Source: DASXUC01 sp036505015 (GTDB lineage Bacteria; Sysuimicrobiota; Sysuimicrobiia; Sysuimicrobiales; Kaftiobacteriaceae). From it: a DNA stretch of 64,000 nucleotides. Numbering within the stretch: the stretch's first letter is position 1; every line of letters begins with the position of its first letter. The DNA lies in the NCBI GenBank assembly GCA_036505015.1, contig DASXUC010000053.1, positions 1 to 64,000 on the forward strand. The letters run 5' to 3'. Positions 7,746 to 17,462 of this stretch are shown here, in pieces. A program made the position numbers and the translations under genes. The notes beneath the pieces are model-generated. The model did no database searches and was not told where the DNA came from. It saw nothing but the letters and a program-made list of their open reading frames with translations.

Positions 7746-7748
<3 letters not shown>
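7717..7748 (+). repeat. 8-bp tandem junction repeat before methylmalonyl-CoA mutase
   Basis: Four 8-mers in phase, GGACTAAG, GGACCAGG, GGACGAGG and GGAACGTG. The last includes the GTG start of the mutase, and the G-rich units supply its Shine-Dalgarno. No inverted partner was seen. Confidence 0.6.
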
Positions 7749-9344
<1,596 letters not shown>

Positions 9345-9354
9345 CCCGAACGGC

Positions 9355-9435
9355 GTCTTCCCCGTCTCAGTCTGATGCTTGACCTGGAAAAGTAGGTAGA
9401 CTGTGTAGACAGGGAAGACTGGGGAGACTGGGTAG
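9355..9435. repeat. 9-bp tandem repeats in inverted arrangement before meaB
   Basis: The right half is AGACTGTGT, AGACAGGGA, AGACTGGGG, AGACTGGGT and a final AGAC (9398-9437). The left arm (9355-9373, GTCTTCCCCGTCTCAGTCT) is complementary to 9398-9419 with a three-base bulge. It fills the whole gap between the mutase stop and the TTG start of meaB. Confidence 0.7.
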
Positions 9436-9440
9436 ACGCA

Positions 9441-10463
9441 TTGGAAACCAAGACACTTGTCGACGAAGTCCTCGCCGGCTCGCACCAGGCCGTCGCCCGG
9501 CTGATTTCCCTGATCGAAGACGGCCACGCCGAAGGACAATCTGCCCTGCGCGCGCTGCACGGTCGGACCGGCCGGGGCTATACGGTCGGCATCACGGGGC
9601 CTCCGGGCGCCGGGAAGAGCACGCTGGCCGACGTCTTGATCCGGCAGTGGAGGGATCAGGGCCGCCGCGTCGCGGTCATCGCCATCGACCCGACCAGCCC
9701 ATTCACGGGCGGCGCGATCCTGGGGGACCGCATCCGGATGCAGGACCACGCCTCCGATCCCGGTGTGTTCATCCGCAGCATGGCGACCCGGGGAAGTCTG
9801 GGCGGGCTCGCGCCGGCAACGACCGACGTCGTGACACTGCTGGATGCCATCGGCTATGATCTGATCCTGATCGAGACAGTGGGCACCGGCCAGGCCGAGA
9901 TCGACGTGGTGGGGGCGGCCGACACGGTGGTCATCGTGCTGGTCTCCGGCCTGGGGGACACGGTCCAGACGATCAAAGCCGGGATCATGGAAATCGGCGA
10001 CATCTTCGCGGTGAACAAGGCCGACCGGGGCGATGCCGACCGCACCGTCGCGGAAGTGAAGATGATGCTTGGACTGAATCCGCACCCGGGCGCCTGGCGG
10101 CCTGCGGTCATCACGTGCGTAGCCACCTCCGGCGAGGGCGTGGCGGAGCTGGCGGCGGCGATCGCCGAGCATCGCCGCTTCCAGGAGGAGCATGCTCTGC
10201 TCGAGGATCGCCGGCGCCGGCGCCGGCGGGCAGAGATCCTGCGGCTCGTCGAACTCCGCGCGCGCGATCGGGCGCTGGACATCGTGGCCCACAGCGGGCG
10301 GCTCGACGCACTGGCCGATTTGGTCTACCAGGGTGCGATGGATCCGTATACCGCGGCCGACCAAATTCTCGGGACGTCTTCACAGTCTTCACGGTCTAGA
10401 GCCCAATTCGATAGCGGGGTTGCCCATGGAGACCGTGAGGACCGTGAAGACCGTGAGGACTGA
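9441..10463 (+). CDS. meaB: methylmalonyl-CoA mutase-associated GTPase
   Basis: A 340-codon G3E-family P-loop GTPase. The Walker A motif GPPGAGKST is at residues 53-61; IDPTSPFTGGAILGDRIRM, the Walker B/switch region LILIETVGTGQ and the NKAD base-specificity motif follow in order. MeaB gates cofactor delivery to the mutase and protects it from inactivation. The start is TTG. The last 30 or so residues (GTSSQSS...REDREDRED) are not part of the MeaB fold: they are encoded by the hairpin-forming 9-bp repeat at 10376-10465, so the repeat has extended the reading frame past its natural end near residue 310. Confidence 0.93.
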   Translation: METKTLVDEVLAGSHQAVARLISLIEDGHAEGQSALRALHGRTGRGYTVGITGPPGAGKSTLADVLIRQWRDQGRRVAVIAIDPTSPFTGGAILGDRIRMQDHASDPGVFIRSMATRGSLGGLAPATTDVVTLLDAIGYDLILIETVGTGQAEIDVVGAADTVVIVLVSGLGDTVQTIKAGIMEIGDIFAVNKADRGDADRTVAEVKMMLGLNPHPGAWRPAVITCVATSGEGVAELAAAIAEHRRFQEEHALLEDRRRRRRRAEILRLVELRARDRALDIVAHSGRLDALADLVYQGAMDPYTAADQILGTSSQSSRSRAQFDSGVAHGDREDREDRED

Positions 10464-10465
10464 GG
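10376..10465. repeat. 9-bp tandem repeats in inverted arrangement inside the meaB 3' end
   Basis: The left arm (10376-10397) and right arm (10430-10451) are 22 bases each and complementary at 20 positions. The loop is 32 bases. Units are TCTTCACAG/TCTTCACGG on the left and GACCGTGAG/GACCGTGAA on the right, the latter three in a row. The element is translated as the Arg-Glu-Asp tail of MeaB and ends just before the ribosome binding site of the epimerase gene. Confidence 0.8.
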
Positions 10466-10473
10466 GTAGTGAC

Positions 10474-10878
10474 GTGCACTTGGACCATGTCGGCATCGCC
10501 GTCTCAGATCTGGAGGGCGCCGTCCGGTTTTATGCGCAGTCGTTGGGCGCCGTCGTCGCCGAGCGGTACGTTCTGGGTGAGGACCAGGTCCGGGTCGCCT
10601 TTCTCGATGCCGGGGGTGCCCTGATCGAGCTCCTCCAGCCGGTGGGGGATGAGGGGCCCGTGGCCCGGTTCCTGCGGCGGCGCGGTGAGGGACTGCATCA
10701 CCTCGCATTCGTGGTGCCCGACCTCGCCCAGGCGCTGGCCGACGCCCGCACGGCCGGCCGGCGCCTCATCGACGAGCACCCCAGGCCCGGTGCCGGTGGC
10801 CGGCTGATCGCGTTTCTTCACCCGAGCGCTTCCCACGGCGTGCTTCTGGAACTGATTCAGGCCCCGCTCGTTGGGTAA
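10474..10878 (+). CDS. mce: methylmalonyl-CoA epimerase
   Basis: A 134-residue vicinal-oxygen-chelate protein. It begins HLDHVGIAVSDLEGAVRFY, with the metal-binding histidine at residue 5, and continues with ALIELLQPV and GEGLHHLAFVV, the usual metal-ligand and base positions. It converts S- to R-methylmalonyl-CoA, the substrate form of the mutase two genes upstream. GTG 10474 is chosen because GAGGG lies six bases before it and it gives the standard N terminus. An ATG at 10426 would place the start inside the repeat and add an unlikely METVRTVKTVRTEG leader. Confidence 0.92.
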   Translation: MHLDHVGIAVSDLEGAVRFYAQSLGAVVAERYVLGEDQVRVAFLDAGGALIELLQPVGDEGPVARFLRRRGEGLHHLAFVVPDLAQALADARTAGRRLIDEHPRPGAGGRLIAFLHPSASHGVLLELIQAPLVG

Positions 10879-10938
10879 TAGTAACTAGTCCCGCCCAAAG
10901 TTCCGCATCAATTTGCGCATTGCTATTCCGTCAGCCTA

Positions 10939-10967
10939 TTGTATTGAGTCTATTCTATAGATAGAAT
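10939..10967 (+). promoter_or_regulatory. putative promoter with overlapping perfect palindrome
   Basis: TTGTAT (10939-10944) and TAGAAT (10962-10967) are 17 bases apart. The -10 box lies within ATTCTAT-AG-ATAGAAT (10952-10967), a perfect 7-bp inverted repeat that could be an operator. The region is strikingly AT-rich for this genome and precedes the G5/3D protein gene. Confidence 0.45.
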
Positions 10968-11000
10968 TGACACGGCAAATGCCCCGGAGGTGACGGCCAT

Positions 11001-12053
11001 ATGCCGGAGATGCCGCCATCGTTGGTTCCTGCCCCGCCCGTGAGGTTCTTTCCAGCCATGAACAAGAAAAGCCCCATTTCCCTCAGCGCCGCGATCTTGG
11101 TGGCCGGTCTGGCCGCCTTGCTCATCGCTTCGGGTATCTACGCCGTGCTGCGTAAGGACATCACGATCGTGGTCGCCGGGCGGCCCCGGGCTCATGTGAC
11201 CTTCGGGCGTACCGTGGCCAACGTGCTGGCCGAGGCCAGTGTCAGGGTCGGCGGCGATGATGAAGTCTCTCCGCACCCGACCGCGCCTGTCTCCGACGGC
11301 GCGCGCATCATCGTCCGCCGGGCGGTTCTGATCTCGGTGACCGTCGACGGGCGGACGGTCCGGCTGACCAGCGCCGCGCCGACGGTCAGGGAGTTGCTCC
11401 GACGCCAAAAGGTCATCCTCGGAGAATCTGACAAGGTGTTCCCGGCTGCCGGCTCGCCGATCTGGACAGATGCCAGGATCCGCGTGGTGCGCATCACGCA
11501 CAGGGTGGTGGCCGAACGCACGGAGATCCCGTTCCACGTCGTCTCATCCACCGATCCGGCCACGCCGCGGGGCATCGTCCGGGTGAAGCAGCCGGGACGG
11601 GCCGGAGTCCGAGAGCGCCTCTTTCGCCTCACCCACGCCGACGGGGTCCTGATCAGCCGGGTGCTGGTCGGATCCCGCGTCGTCCGCACGCCGCTGGACC
11701 GGATCATCAGCCTGGGATCGCAGGTCTCAATCGTGTCCCGCGGGCAGTTCGCGGGCAAGGAGCTGATCCTGATGGTGGCCACAGCCTATTCGCCGTGGTG
11801 CTGCCCGGGCGTGGACAACGCGACGGCCTTCGGGATGCGTGCGGGCTATGGCGTGGTGGCGGTGGATCCGGCAATTATCCCATTGGGCAGCCGGCTGTAC
11901 GTCGAAGGGTACGGATACGCCATCGCGGGGGACACCGGCGGCAGCATCAGGGGGCTGCGGATCGATCTGGGTTTCGACACCAGACGAGAGGCAATCCGCT
12001 TCGGCCGCCGGCCGGTCCGTGTCTACGTCATCGAGCGGCGGGTCAGGAGGTAG
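11001..12053 (+). CDS. YabE-like G5/3D-domain cell-wall protein
   Basis: A 350-residue exported protein. A transmembrane segment lies at about residues 27-47. Two DUF348-type repeats follow (ITIVVAGRPRAHVTFG... and ISVTVDGRTVRLTSAAPTV...), then a G5-like region (about 165-250) and a C-terminal 3D domain (about 255-345) with its catalytic-type aspartates in AVDPAIIPLGSRLYV, AGDTGG and RIDLGF. The family includes Bacillus YabE and resuscitation factors, and probably cleaves peptidoglycan. The start at 11001 has a near-perfect GGAGGTGA seven bases upstream. It is followed by ksgA, as yabE is in Bacillus (there with rnmV between), supporting a conserved neighbourhood. Confidence 0.88.
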   Translation: MPEMPPSLVPAPPVRFFPAMNKKSPISLSAAILVAGLAALLIASGIYAVLRKDITIVVAGRPRAHVTFGRTVANVLAEASVRVGGDDEVSPHPTAPVSDGARIIVRRAVLISVTVDGRTVRLTSAAPTVRELLRRQKVILGESDKVFPAAGSPIWTDARIRVVRITHRVVAERTEIPFHVVSSTDPATPRGIVRVKQPGRAGVRERLFRLTHADGVLISRVLVGSRVVRTPLDRIISLGSQVSIVSRGQFAGKELILMVATAYSPWCCPGVDNATAFGMRAGYGVVAVDPAIIPLGSRLYVEGYGYAIAGDTGGSIRGLRIDLGFDTRREAIRFGRRPVRVYVIERRVRR

Positions 12054-12909
12054 CGCACCGCTCGACCTGGCGACGCCGGCGGGCACCGCCCGCGCGCTGC
12101 GTGAGTTTGGACTCCGTCCCCGGAAGCGGTGGGGGCAGCACTTCCTCGTCAGCCGCCGCGCCCTGCAGGCGATCCTTGCCGCCGCTGACATCCAGCCCCA
12201 CGAGACGGTGCTGGAGATCGGCGCCGGGCTTGGCACGCTCACGGTGGAACTGGCGCGCCGCGCCGCTGCTGTCACCGCGGTGGAGATCGATGCCGGCCTG
12301 CTGCCGCCGCTGCGGGCCGCGGTGGCGGGGTACGGCAACGTCGCCATCGTCCACGGCGACGTGATGCGGCTCGACCTGGGGGCTGCGCTCGCCCGCGCGT
12401 CGAAAGTCGTCGCAAACCTCCCCTACGGCGTCGCGTCGCCGCTGATCGTGCGGTTGCTGGCCCACCCGGCCGCCGTGCGGGCGATGGTGCTCACGGTCCA
12501 GCGCGAGGTGGCCGATCGTCTGAACGCGCAGCCCGGCGGTAAGGAGTACGGATCGCTATCGGTGGCCGTGCAATACCGGGCCGGTGTGGCGATGGCCGGA
12601 CGCATTCCTGCGACCGCGTTCTATCCGCCCCCGGACGTCGAGTCGGCGATCGTCCGGCTCGACGTGCTTTCCCGCCCGAGGGTTGCGGTGGCTGATGAGG
12701 CGGCGTTCTTCCGTGTGGTCAGATCAGCCTTCGCCCAGCGGCGGAAGACCCTGCGCAATACGCTGGCCGCGGGCCTCGCAATCACCCCCGGTCAGGCGGA
12801 GCGGGCGTGCTCGGCGGCCGGTCTGGACCCCCGCCGCCGCGGGGAAACATTGTCATTGGAAGAGTTTGCCGCGCTCACCCGAGCCCTTCACCCGACGCCC
12901 GAGAGGTAA
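12019..12909 (+). CDS. ksgA: 16S rRNA (adenine1518-N6/adenine1519-N6)-dimethyltransferase
   Basis: A SAM-dependent Rossmann methyltransferase that dimethylates two adenines near the 3' end of 16S rRNA. RKRWGQHFLV, the SAM motif LEIGAGLGTLT, the catalytic NLPYGVASPL and the C-terminal RRKTLRNTL are all present and in order. The start is uncertain: the last GGAGG before the gene (12046-12050) is followed by no ATG, GTG or TTG at normal distance. GTG 12019, which overlaps the yabE-like gene by 35 bases, gives 296 residues and is the nearest standard start. A rare CTG at 12067 is the alternative. Confidence 0.93.
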   Translation: MSTSSSGGSGGSAPLDLATPAGTARALREFGLRPRKRWGQHFLVSRRALQAILAAADIQPHETVLEIGAGLGTLTVELARRAAAVTAVEIDAGLLPPLRAAVAGYGNVAIVHGDVMRLDLGAALARASKVVANLPYGVASPLIVRLLAHPAAVRAMVLTVQREVADRLNAQPGGKEYGSLSVAVQYRAGVAMAGRIPATAFYPPPDVESAIVRLDVLSRPRVAVADEAAFFRVVRSAFAQRRKTLRNTLAAGLAITPGQAERACSAAGLDPRRRGETLSLEEFAALTRALHPTPER

Positions 12910-12940
12910 TCCTTCAAGAATCCGGAAAGACAGAGTGATC

Positions 12941-14173
12941 ATGTCCGACGACTACGCCGACTTCTACTCCGCCAGCGCGCGGGTCATGACCCGGTCGTTG
13001 ATTCGCGAACTGCTGAAGCTCACCCGCCGCAGGAACATCATCTCGTTCGCCGGCGGCCTGCCCGATCCGTCGACGTTCCCCGTCGAAGAGCTGAAGGCCA
13101 TCAGCACGCACGTCCTCGAGACGCAGCCCCATCTCGCCCTGCAGTACGGGCCGACCGAGGGCGATCTCCGGCTCCGTCAGGAGCTGGTCAAGTGGATAGC
13201 CAAAGACGGCATCCGCACGACGCCCGAGCGGATCCTCATCACGACCGGGTCGCAGCAAGGTCTGGATCTGGCGGCGAGAGTGCTCGTAGACCCCGGCGAC
13301 GTCGTGCTCGTCGAGCTGCCGTCCTACATGGCGGCGCTGCACGTGTTCCGGGGCTATCGGGCGGAGATGGTTGGGATCCCGCAGGACGACGACGGGATGC
13401 GCACCGACGAGCTCGAGTCGACCCTCACGTCGCTCCGCGCGGCCGGCCGCCGGGCGAAGCTGATCTACGTCGTTCCCGATTTCCAGAACCCGTCGGGCGT
13501 GACCCTGTCCGAAGACCGCCGCGTGCGGCTGCTCGAGCTGGCCCGCGAGCATCGGGTGCTGGTCGTCGAAGATACGCCCTACCGCGAACTGCGCTACGAG
13601 GGCACCGCGCCGCCCCCGCTGGCTGCACTCGACCGGGACGGCCGGGTCATCTACCTGTCGACGTTCAGTAAGACCCTGTCACCAGGGATGCGAATCGCCT
13701 GGATGGCGGCGGCGGAGCCGCTCATCCAGCAGTTCGTCACCGCCAAGCAGGCTGTCGACTTGTGCTGCCCTTCGCTGACGCAGGCGATCGCCGCGGAGTT
13801 CTGTGCGCGCGGGCACATCTACGAGCGCATCGACGGGCTCGTCACGCTGTACCGCCACAAGCGGGACGTGATGCTCGCGGCGCTGCAGCGGGACATGCCC
13901 GACGGCGTGAGCTGGACGCGCCCGGCCGGCGGACTGTTCCTGTGGGTCCGCCTGCCGGACGGCATGGATAGCGAGCAGTTGCTGCGCGTCGCGGTGGAAG
14001 AGGAAGGCGTGGCCTACGTGGTCGGGGCCGGATTCCACGCCGACGGCGGCGGGCGCAATGCGTTCCGGCTGAACTTCTCCTTCCCGTCCGACGCCGACAT
14101 CGAAGAAGGCGTCAGGCGCCTCGCCCGGATGGTGAAGCGACACCTGCCGACCCAAACCCTAACTACGCGATAA
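12941..14173 (+). CDS. PLP-dependent aminotransferase, class I/II (LysN/2-aminoadipate type)
   Basis: A 410-residue fold-type I aminotransferase. The PLP lysine is K244 in STFSKTLSPGMRIAW. The N terminus (IISFAGGLPDPSTFPVEEL), the LQYGPTEGDLRLR block and VPDFQNPSGVTLS are characteristic of the 2-aminoadipate transaminase/MocR-related subgroup, here without any HTH domain. Such enzymes act on aromatic, branched or lysine-pathway 2-oxo acids; the substrate cannot be read from sequence. It starts 31 bases after ksgA and may be in the same transcript. The gene converges with the LytR-CpsA-Psr gene 13 bases downstream. Confidence 0.88.
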   Translation: MSDDYADFYSASARVMTRSLIRELLKLTRRRNIISFAGGLPDPSTFPVEELKAISTHVLETQPHLALQYGPTEGDLRLRQELVKWIAKDGIRTTPERILITTGSQQGLDLAARVLVDPGDVVLVELPSYMAALHVFRGYRAEMVGIPQDDDGMRTDELESTLTSLRAAGRRAKLIYVVPDFQNPSGVTLSEDRRVRLLELAREHRVLVVEDTPYRELRYEGTAPPPLAALDRDGRVIYLSTFSKTLSPGMRIAWMAAAEPLIQQFVTAKQAVDLCCPSLTQAIAAEFCARGHIYERIDGLVTLYRHKRDVMLAALQRDMPDGVSWTRPAGGLFLWVRLPDGMDSEQLLRVAVEEEGVAYVVGAGFHADGGGRNAFRLNFSFPSDADIEEGVRRLARMVKRHLPTQTLTTR

Positions 14174-14186
14174 GGGCGTGTTGCAT

Positions 14187-15506
14187 TTATCGCTGGGAGG
14201 TTCTAGCCGCGAGGTCCTTCGCCACGACGATCGTGATGTCGGCACCGCTGCCGGAGGAGCGGGTGATCACGGAACGGCCCAGGATTTCCACCAGCAGGCG
14301 GGTCACTTCGGGCCGGCCCGCGCGGTCAATGATCGTCGTCGCCTCCTGCAGGGCCGGTGCGGTATCGACGCGGACGATGCGGAACCCCAGCCGCTCCAAA
14401 CGCTGCGCGGTCTGGCGGGCCAGGCCGGGGATGCCGCTGCCGTTGAGCACCTCGATCCCGGTGAGCGCCAGCATCTGTGGATCGACGCCGTAGAACAACT
14501 CGGTCATCAGCTGCGTCAGCCGGCCCCGATCCGGTTCCCAGTACAGCGGGCTGAACGTCCCGGGCACGGTCGCCAGCCGGAGGTCGGTCGCGTGCAGCCG
14601 CGCCGCAAACATGCCCAGCGTGAGCATGTCCGTCATCGTCAGGTTCGTGTGCGTATGTTCCGCGACGGCGCGCAGCAGCGTCGGCGCCGACAGAATGGTC
14701 ACCGGGCTCTTCAGCTTGGCGTACAGGGCCATCAGCACTTTCTGCTGCCGCTCCACGCGGCCGATGTCGCCGATCGCGTCATGGCGGAAGCGGATGTACT
14801 GCATCGCCTGATCCCCGCTGAGGTGCTGCCGACCTTTCTTCAGGTCGATGCGCAGGCCTGCCCAGGTATCCGTGTACTTCATGTCCTTCTCCACGTCCAC
14901 GTCCACGCCGCCGATGGCGTCGATGATTCGGGCGAATGACTCCGGCCCGAGTTTGACGTAGTAGTGGATCGGCACCCCCAACAAACCTTCCACGGTCTTG
15001 ATCGTCAGACCGGGACCCCCAAACGCGTACGATGCATTGATCTTGGTCTCGCCCACGCCGGGAATCAACGCGCGCGTATCGCGGGGGATGGACACCGCGC
15101 TGATGCGGTTCCGTTCCGGATCGGCGCTGATCAGCATCAGCGTGTCCGCCCGGGACATGTTCACCACCTGCCGCCGGTTGTTCAGCGTGACATCCACGCC
15201 GATGAGCAGGATGTTCACCCGGTGAGTGAGATAAAACGGCCAGGAGAACGAGCGTGGAGCGGAGGTGGGCTGGGTGACGGCGAGTTCCTCCCGGGACACT
15301 CCGCCGTGCGAGAAGATGTACAGCGCGGACCCGAGACCCAGCCCGGCGACGACCAGCGGGAGTGCCAGCAGCAGCCAGCGGACATACGTCCACGACGAAC
15401 GGCGCCTCCGCGAAGGAGGCAGGGGCGGAACGACAGGAACCGGTGGGATCGGCCGGAGAGATTCGTCCGGCTGTTGCGGGACTATGGGCTCAGGCACGAC
15501 GATCAC
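14187..15506 (-). CDS. LytR-CpsA-Psr family cell-wall glycopolymer ligase
   Basis: A 439-residue membrane protein. A proline-rich cytoplasmic N terminus and an arginine patch precede one transmembrane helix (about residues 42-62). An extracellular LCP domain (about 95-250) contains NILLIGVD, RADTLMLIS, SIPRDTRA, KINASYAFGG and a YIRFRHD block, the polyprenyl-phosphate-binding signature. A LytR_C domain (about 340-430) ends the protein. LCP enzymes transfer teichoic-acid or capsule-like polymers from lipid carriers to peptidoglycan. The start is GTG and the ribosome binding site is weak. A good promoter lies just upstream at 15527-15554. Confidence 0.9.
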   Translation of the reverse strand: MIVVPEPIVPQQPDESLRPIPPVPVVPPLPPSRRRRSSWTYVRWLLLALPLVVAGLGLGSALYIFSHGGVSREELAVTQPTSAPRSFSWPFYLTHRVNILLIGVDVTLNNRRQVVNMSRADTLMLISADPERNRISAVSIPRDTRALIPGVGETKINASYAFGGPGLTIKTVEGLLGVPIHYYVKLGPESFARIIDAIGGVDVDVEKDMKYTDTWAGLRIDLKKGRQHLSGDQAMQYIRFRHDAIGDIGRVERQQKVLMALYAKLKSPVTILSAPTLLRAVAEHTHTNLTMTDMLTLGMFAARLHATDLRLATVPGTFSPLYWEPDRGRLTQLMTELFYGVDPQMLALTGIEVLNGSGIPGLARQTAQRLERLGFRIVRVDTAPALQEATTIIDRAGRPEVTRLLVEILGRSVITRSSGSGADITIVVAKDLAARTSQR

Positions 15507-15526
15507 CTACACGAAGAGCAAAATCC

Positions 15527-15554
15527 ATCATACGCGATCCGACCGGCGTGTCAA
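15527..15554 (-). promoter_or_regulatory. promoter of the LytR-CpsA-Psr gene
   Basis: On the minus strand TTGACA (15554-15549) and TATGAT (15532-15527) are 16 bases apart, 20 bases before the GTG start. Both hexamers are close to consensus. Confidence 0.65.
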
Positions 15555-15701
15555 GGAACAGTCGACTGTGAGCCGGGGAGTCCGGCAAGGACTTTTCGCC
15601 GGGGGCACCTAATCTCCATATATACCCTGCCTCGCTCGCCGACCTCGCCCGTGCCGTTCCCGCGCCCCCGTTGAGGCGGGAGGCACTAGAATCGGGGAGG
15701 G

Positions 15702-16574
15702 ATGCCGTTGAAGGAACTGCACCTCAACGCCTACGCGAAGGTCAACCTCACGCTGGACGTCCTCGGAGCACGGCCCGACGGGTACCACGATATCGAGACC
15801 GTTCTGCACACAGTTGAGCTGCACGACTCCATCACCCTGCGGGAGGCGGGTGCGGGGATCGACGTCGTGGTGAAAGACGGCACCGTCCCCAATGACACCC
15901 GCAACCTCGTGGTCCGTGCGGCCCAGCTGCTCCGCGAGACCTTCGCCGTCGACCGGGGCGTGCAGATCGAACTGGCCAAACGTATCCCGGTGGCCGCGGG
16001 GCTCGGCGGCGGCAGCTCCGACGCGGCGGTGACCCTGCTGGGGTTGGCTCAGATGTGGAAGCTGCGGCTGGACGGCCGGGACATGCGCACGCTGGCGCTG
16101 AAGCTGGGATCGGACGTGCCATTTTTCCTGGAAGGGGGCGCGGCGGTCGCCCGCGGCCGCGGAGAGCGGCTGACGTTTCTCCCGTCTCTGCCCACCACCT
16201 GGATCGTCGTGGCGCGCCCGCAGGCCGAGGTCTCGACGGCCTGGGCCTACCGGCAGCTGGGACAGGCGACGGTCCCCGCGCGCCCGAACACCGCGGGCAT
16301 GGTCGACGCGGTGCGGCGGGAAGACGTGCGCGACGTGGGCCGGTATCTGTCCAACGTGTTTGAGTACGTCACCGCGCCGGTGCATCCGCTTGTCGCCGAT
16401 CTGAAGGCGAGGATCCTGCGGGGTGAGTCCTACGGCGCGGCGATGAGCGGGACCGGACCGGCCGTCTTCGGGCTGATGGCGAACGAAGCGGCGGCGCGCA
16501 AGACCGCCGACGACCTGCGCGCGGTCCCGGATGTGGAGGTGAGCGTGACCCGGACGTTCGCAGAGACTCGCTAG
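15702..16574 (+). CDS. ispE: 4-diphosphocytidyl-2-C-methyl-D-erythritol kinase
   Basis: A 290-residue GHMP kinase of the MEP isoprenoid pathway. It starts with the family signature NAYAKVNLTLDVLGARPDGYH and has the ATP-binding motif PVAAGLGGGSSDAA and the C-terminal AMSGTGPAVFGL motif. It phosphorylates CDP-methylerythritol at the 2-hydroxyl. GGGGAGGG precedes the ATG. It is followed by a nucleotidyltransferase and purR, an order close to the Bacillus ispE-purR neighbourhood. An AT-rich TATATA stretch near 15619 may belong to its promoter, but no matching -35 box was found. Confidence 0.95.
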   Translation: MPLKELHLNAYAKVNLTLDVLGARPDGYHDIETVLHTVELHDSITLREAGAGIDVVVKDGTVPNDTRNLVVRAAQLLRETFAVDRGVQIELAKRIPVAAGLGGGSSDAAVTLLGLAQMWKLRLDGRDMRTLALKLGSDVPFFLEGGAAVARGRGERLTFLPSLPTTWIVVARPQAEVSTAWAYRQLGQATVPARPNTAGMVDAVRREDVRDVGRYLSNVFEYVTAPVHPLVADLKARILRGESYGAAMSGTGPAVFGLMANEAAARKTADDLRAVPDVEVSVTRTFAETR

Positions 16575-16623
16575 CGAAGGGAGAGCGGTCATGGGCGCGA
16601 TTCTCGCCGCCTGGCACTGATCG

Positions 16624-17382
16624 GTGCCGGACGCGATTGTCCTTGCCGGCGGCCCCGCCGAGCCCGGACTGGATCCGGGTGTACCGAACAAGGCGTTCAT
16701 TTCCATTGCCGGCCGGCCGCTGGTCGTGTACGTGGAGGCCGCACTCCGCGCAGCGCCGGCGGTGGGGCGGATTGCCGCGGTGGGTCCGGTGGAGCCGCTC
16801 CGCCGCGTACTGGCGGACGACGTGCTGCTGGTGAGCGCGGCCGGCGAGATCATGGAGAACGTCGAGCGCGCCGCGGGCGAGCTGCAGACTCATGATCCGA
16901 TCATCGTGGCCGCCGCCGACATTCCGCTGCTCACCGGCGAGGTGGTGACCGAGTTCCTCGCCGCCTGCGCCGGGGGGACCGCGGATTTCTACTATCCCAT
17001 CGTCCCGCGGGACGTCATGGAGCGTCAGTTCCCCACGGCCCGCAAAACGTTCGTCACGCTCCTCGACGGCACGTTCTGCGGCGGCAGCATGATCCTGTTC
17101 AATCCCAAGGTCATCGATCGGGTCCGTCCGTTCGTGGAGCGCGTGATCGCGGCCCGGAAGAAGCCGTGGCTCCTGGCCCAGATGTTCGGCTGGGCCACGG
17201 TGATGAAGTTCGCATCCAACCGGCTCAGCATCGACGAGATCGTCACCCGGGCCACCGAGGTCGTCGGGATTCCGGTGCAGCCGGTCATCATTGCCAGACC
17301 GGAACTCGCCCTCGATGTGGACGCCGGCAAGCCCGAGAACCTCCAGGCCATCCGCACTGCGTTAGTGAATCGTGCATCGTGA
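16624..17382 (+). CDS. MobA/GlmU-like nucleotidyltransferase
   Basis: A 252-residue protein with the NTP-transferase fold. The N terminus AIVLAGG is the start of the nucleotide-binding loop, PNKAFISIAGRPLV contains the expected lysine, and AAADIPLL corresponds to the metal-binding aspartate region. Its activated product is unknown; the family makes nucleotide-sugars or nucleotide-cofactors. It stands between ispE and purR, roughly where glmU is found near purR in Bacillus. The start is GTG. A nine-codon frame (ATG 16591) lies just upstream and could be a leader peptide. The last four codons lie in the left arm of a hairpin repeat. Confidence 0.78.
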   Translation: MPDAIVLAGGPAEPGLDPGVPNKAFISIAGRPLVVYVEAALRAAPAVGRIAAVGPVEPLRRVLADDVLLVSAAGEIMENVERAAGELQTHDPIIVAAADIPLLTGEVVTEFLAACAGGTADFYYPIVPRDVMERQFPTARKTFVTLLDGTFCGGSMILFNPKVIDRVRPFVERVIAARKKPWLLAQMFGWATVMKFASNRLSIDEIVTRATEVVGIPVQPVIIARPELALDVDAGKPENLQAIRTALVNRAS

Positions 17383-17440
17383 CTCGTGAGTCGAAACTAC
17401 GCATGCGTCGGAACAATGCGAATCACTATTCACGATTCAC
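17365..17440. repeat. 7-bp tandem repeats in inverted arrangement before purR
   Basis: The left arm is GTGAATC, GTGCATC, GTGACTC and GTGAGTC in tandem, four copies of GTGNNTC. Its first 22 bases (17365-17386) are complementary to 17419-17440 at 19 positions. The left arm includes the stop codon of the preceding gene. Confidence 0.75.
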
Positions 17441-17462
17441 CATGCACTCGTAGCTAGGTACC

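Noticed and set aside
10376..10465. CRISPR-like or protein-repeat interpretation of the repeats near 10.4 kb
   Set aside because: Units are 9 bp without spacers of regular length, the arms are inverted, and no cas genes are present.
16591..16620. A nine-codon leader peptide before the nucleotidyltransferase gene
   Set aside because: The frame is too short to distinguish from chance, and no attenuator-type structure was seen next to it.
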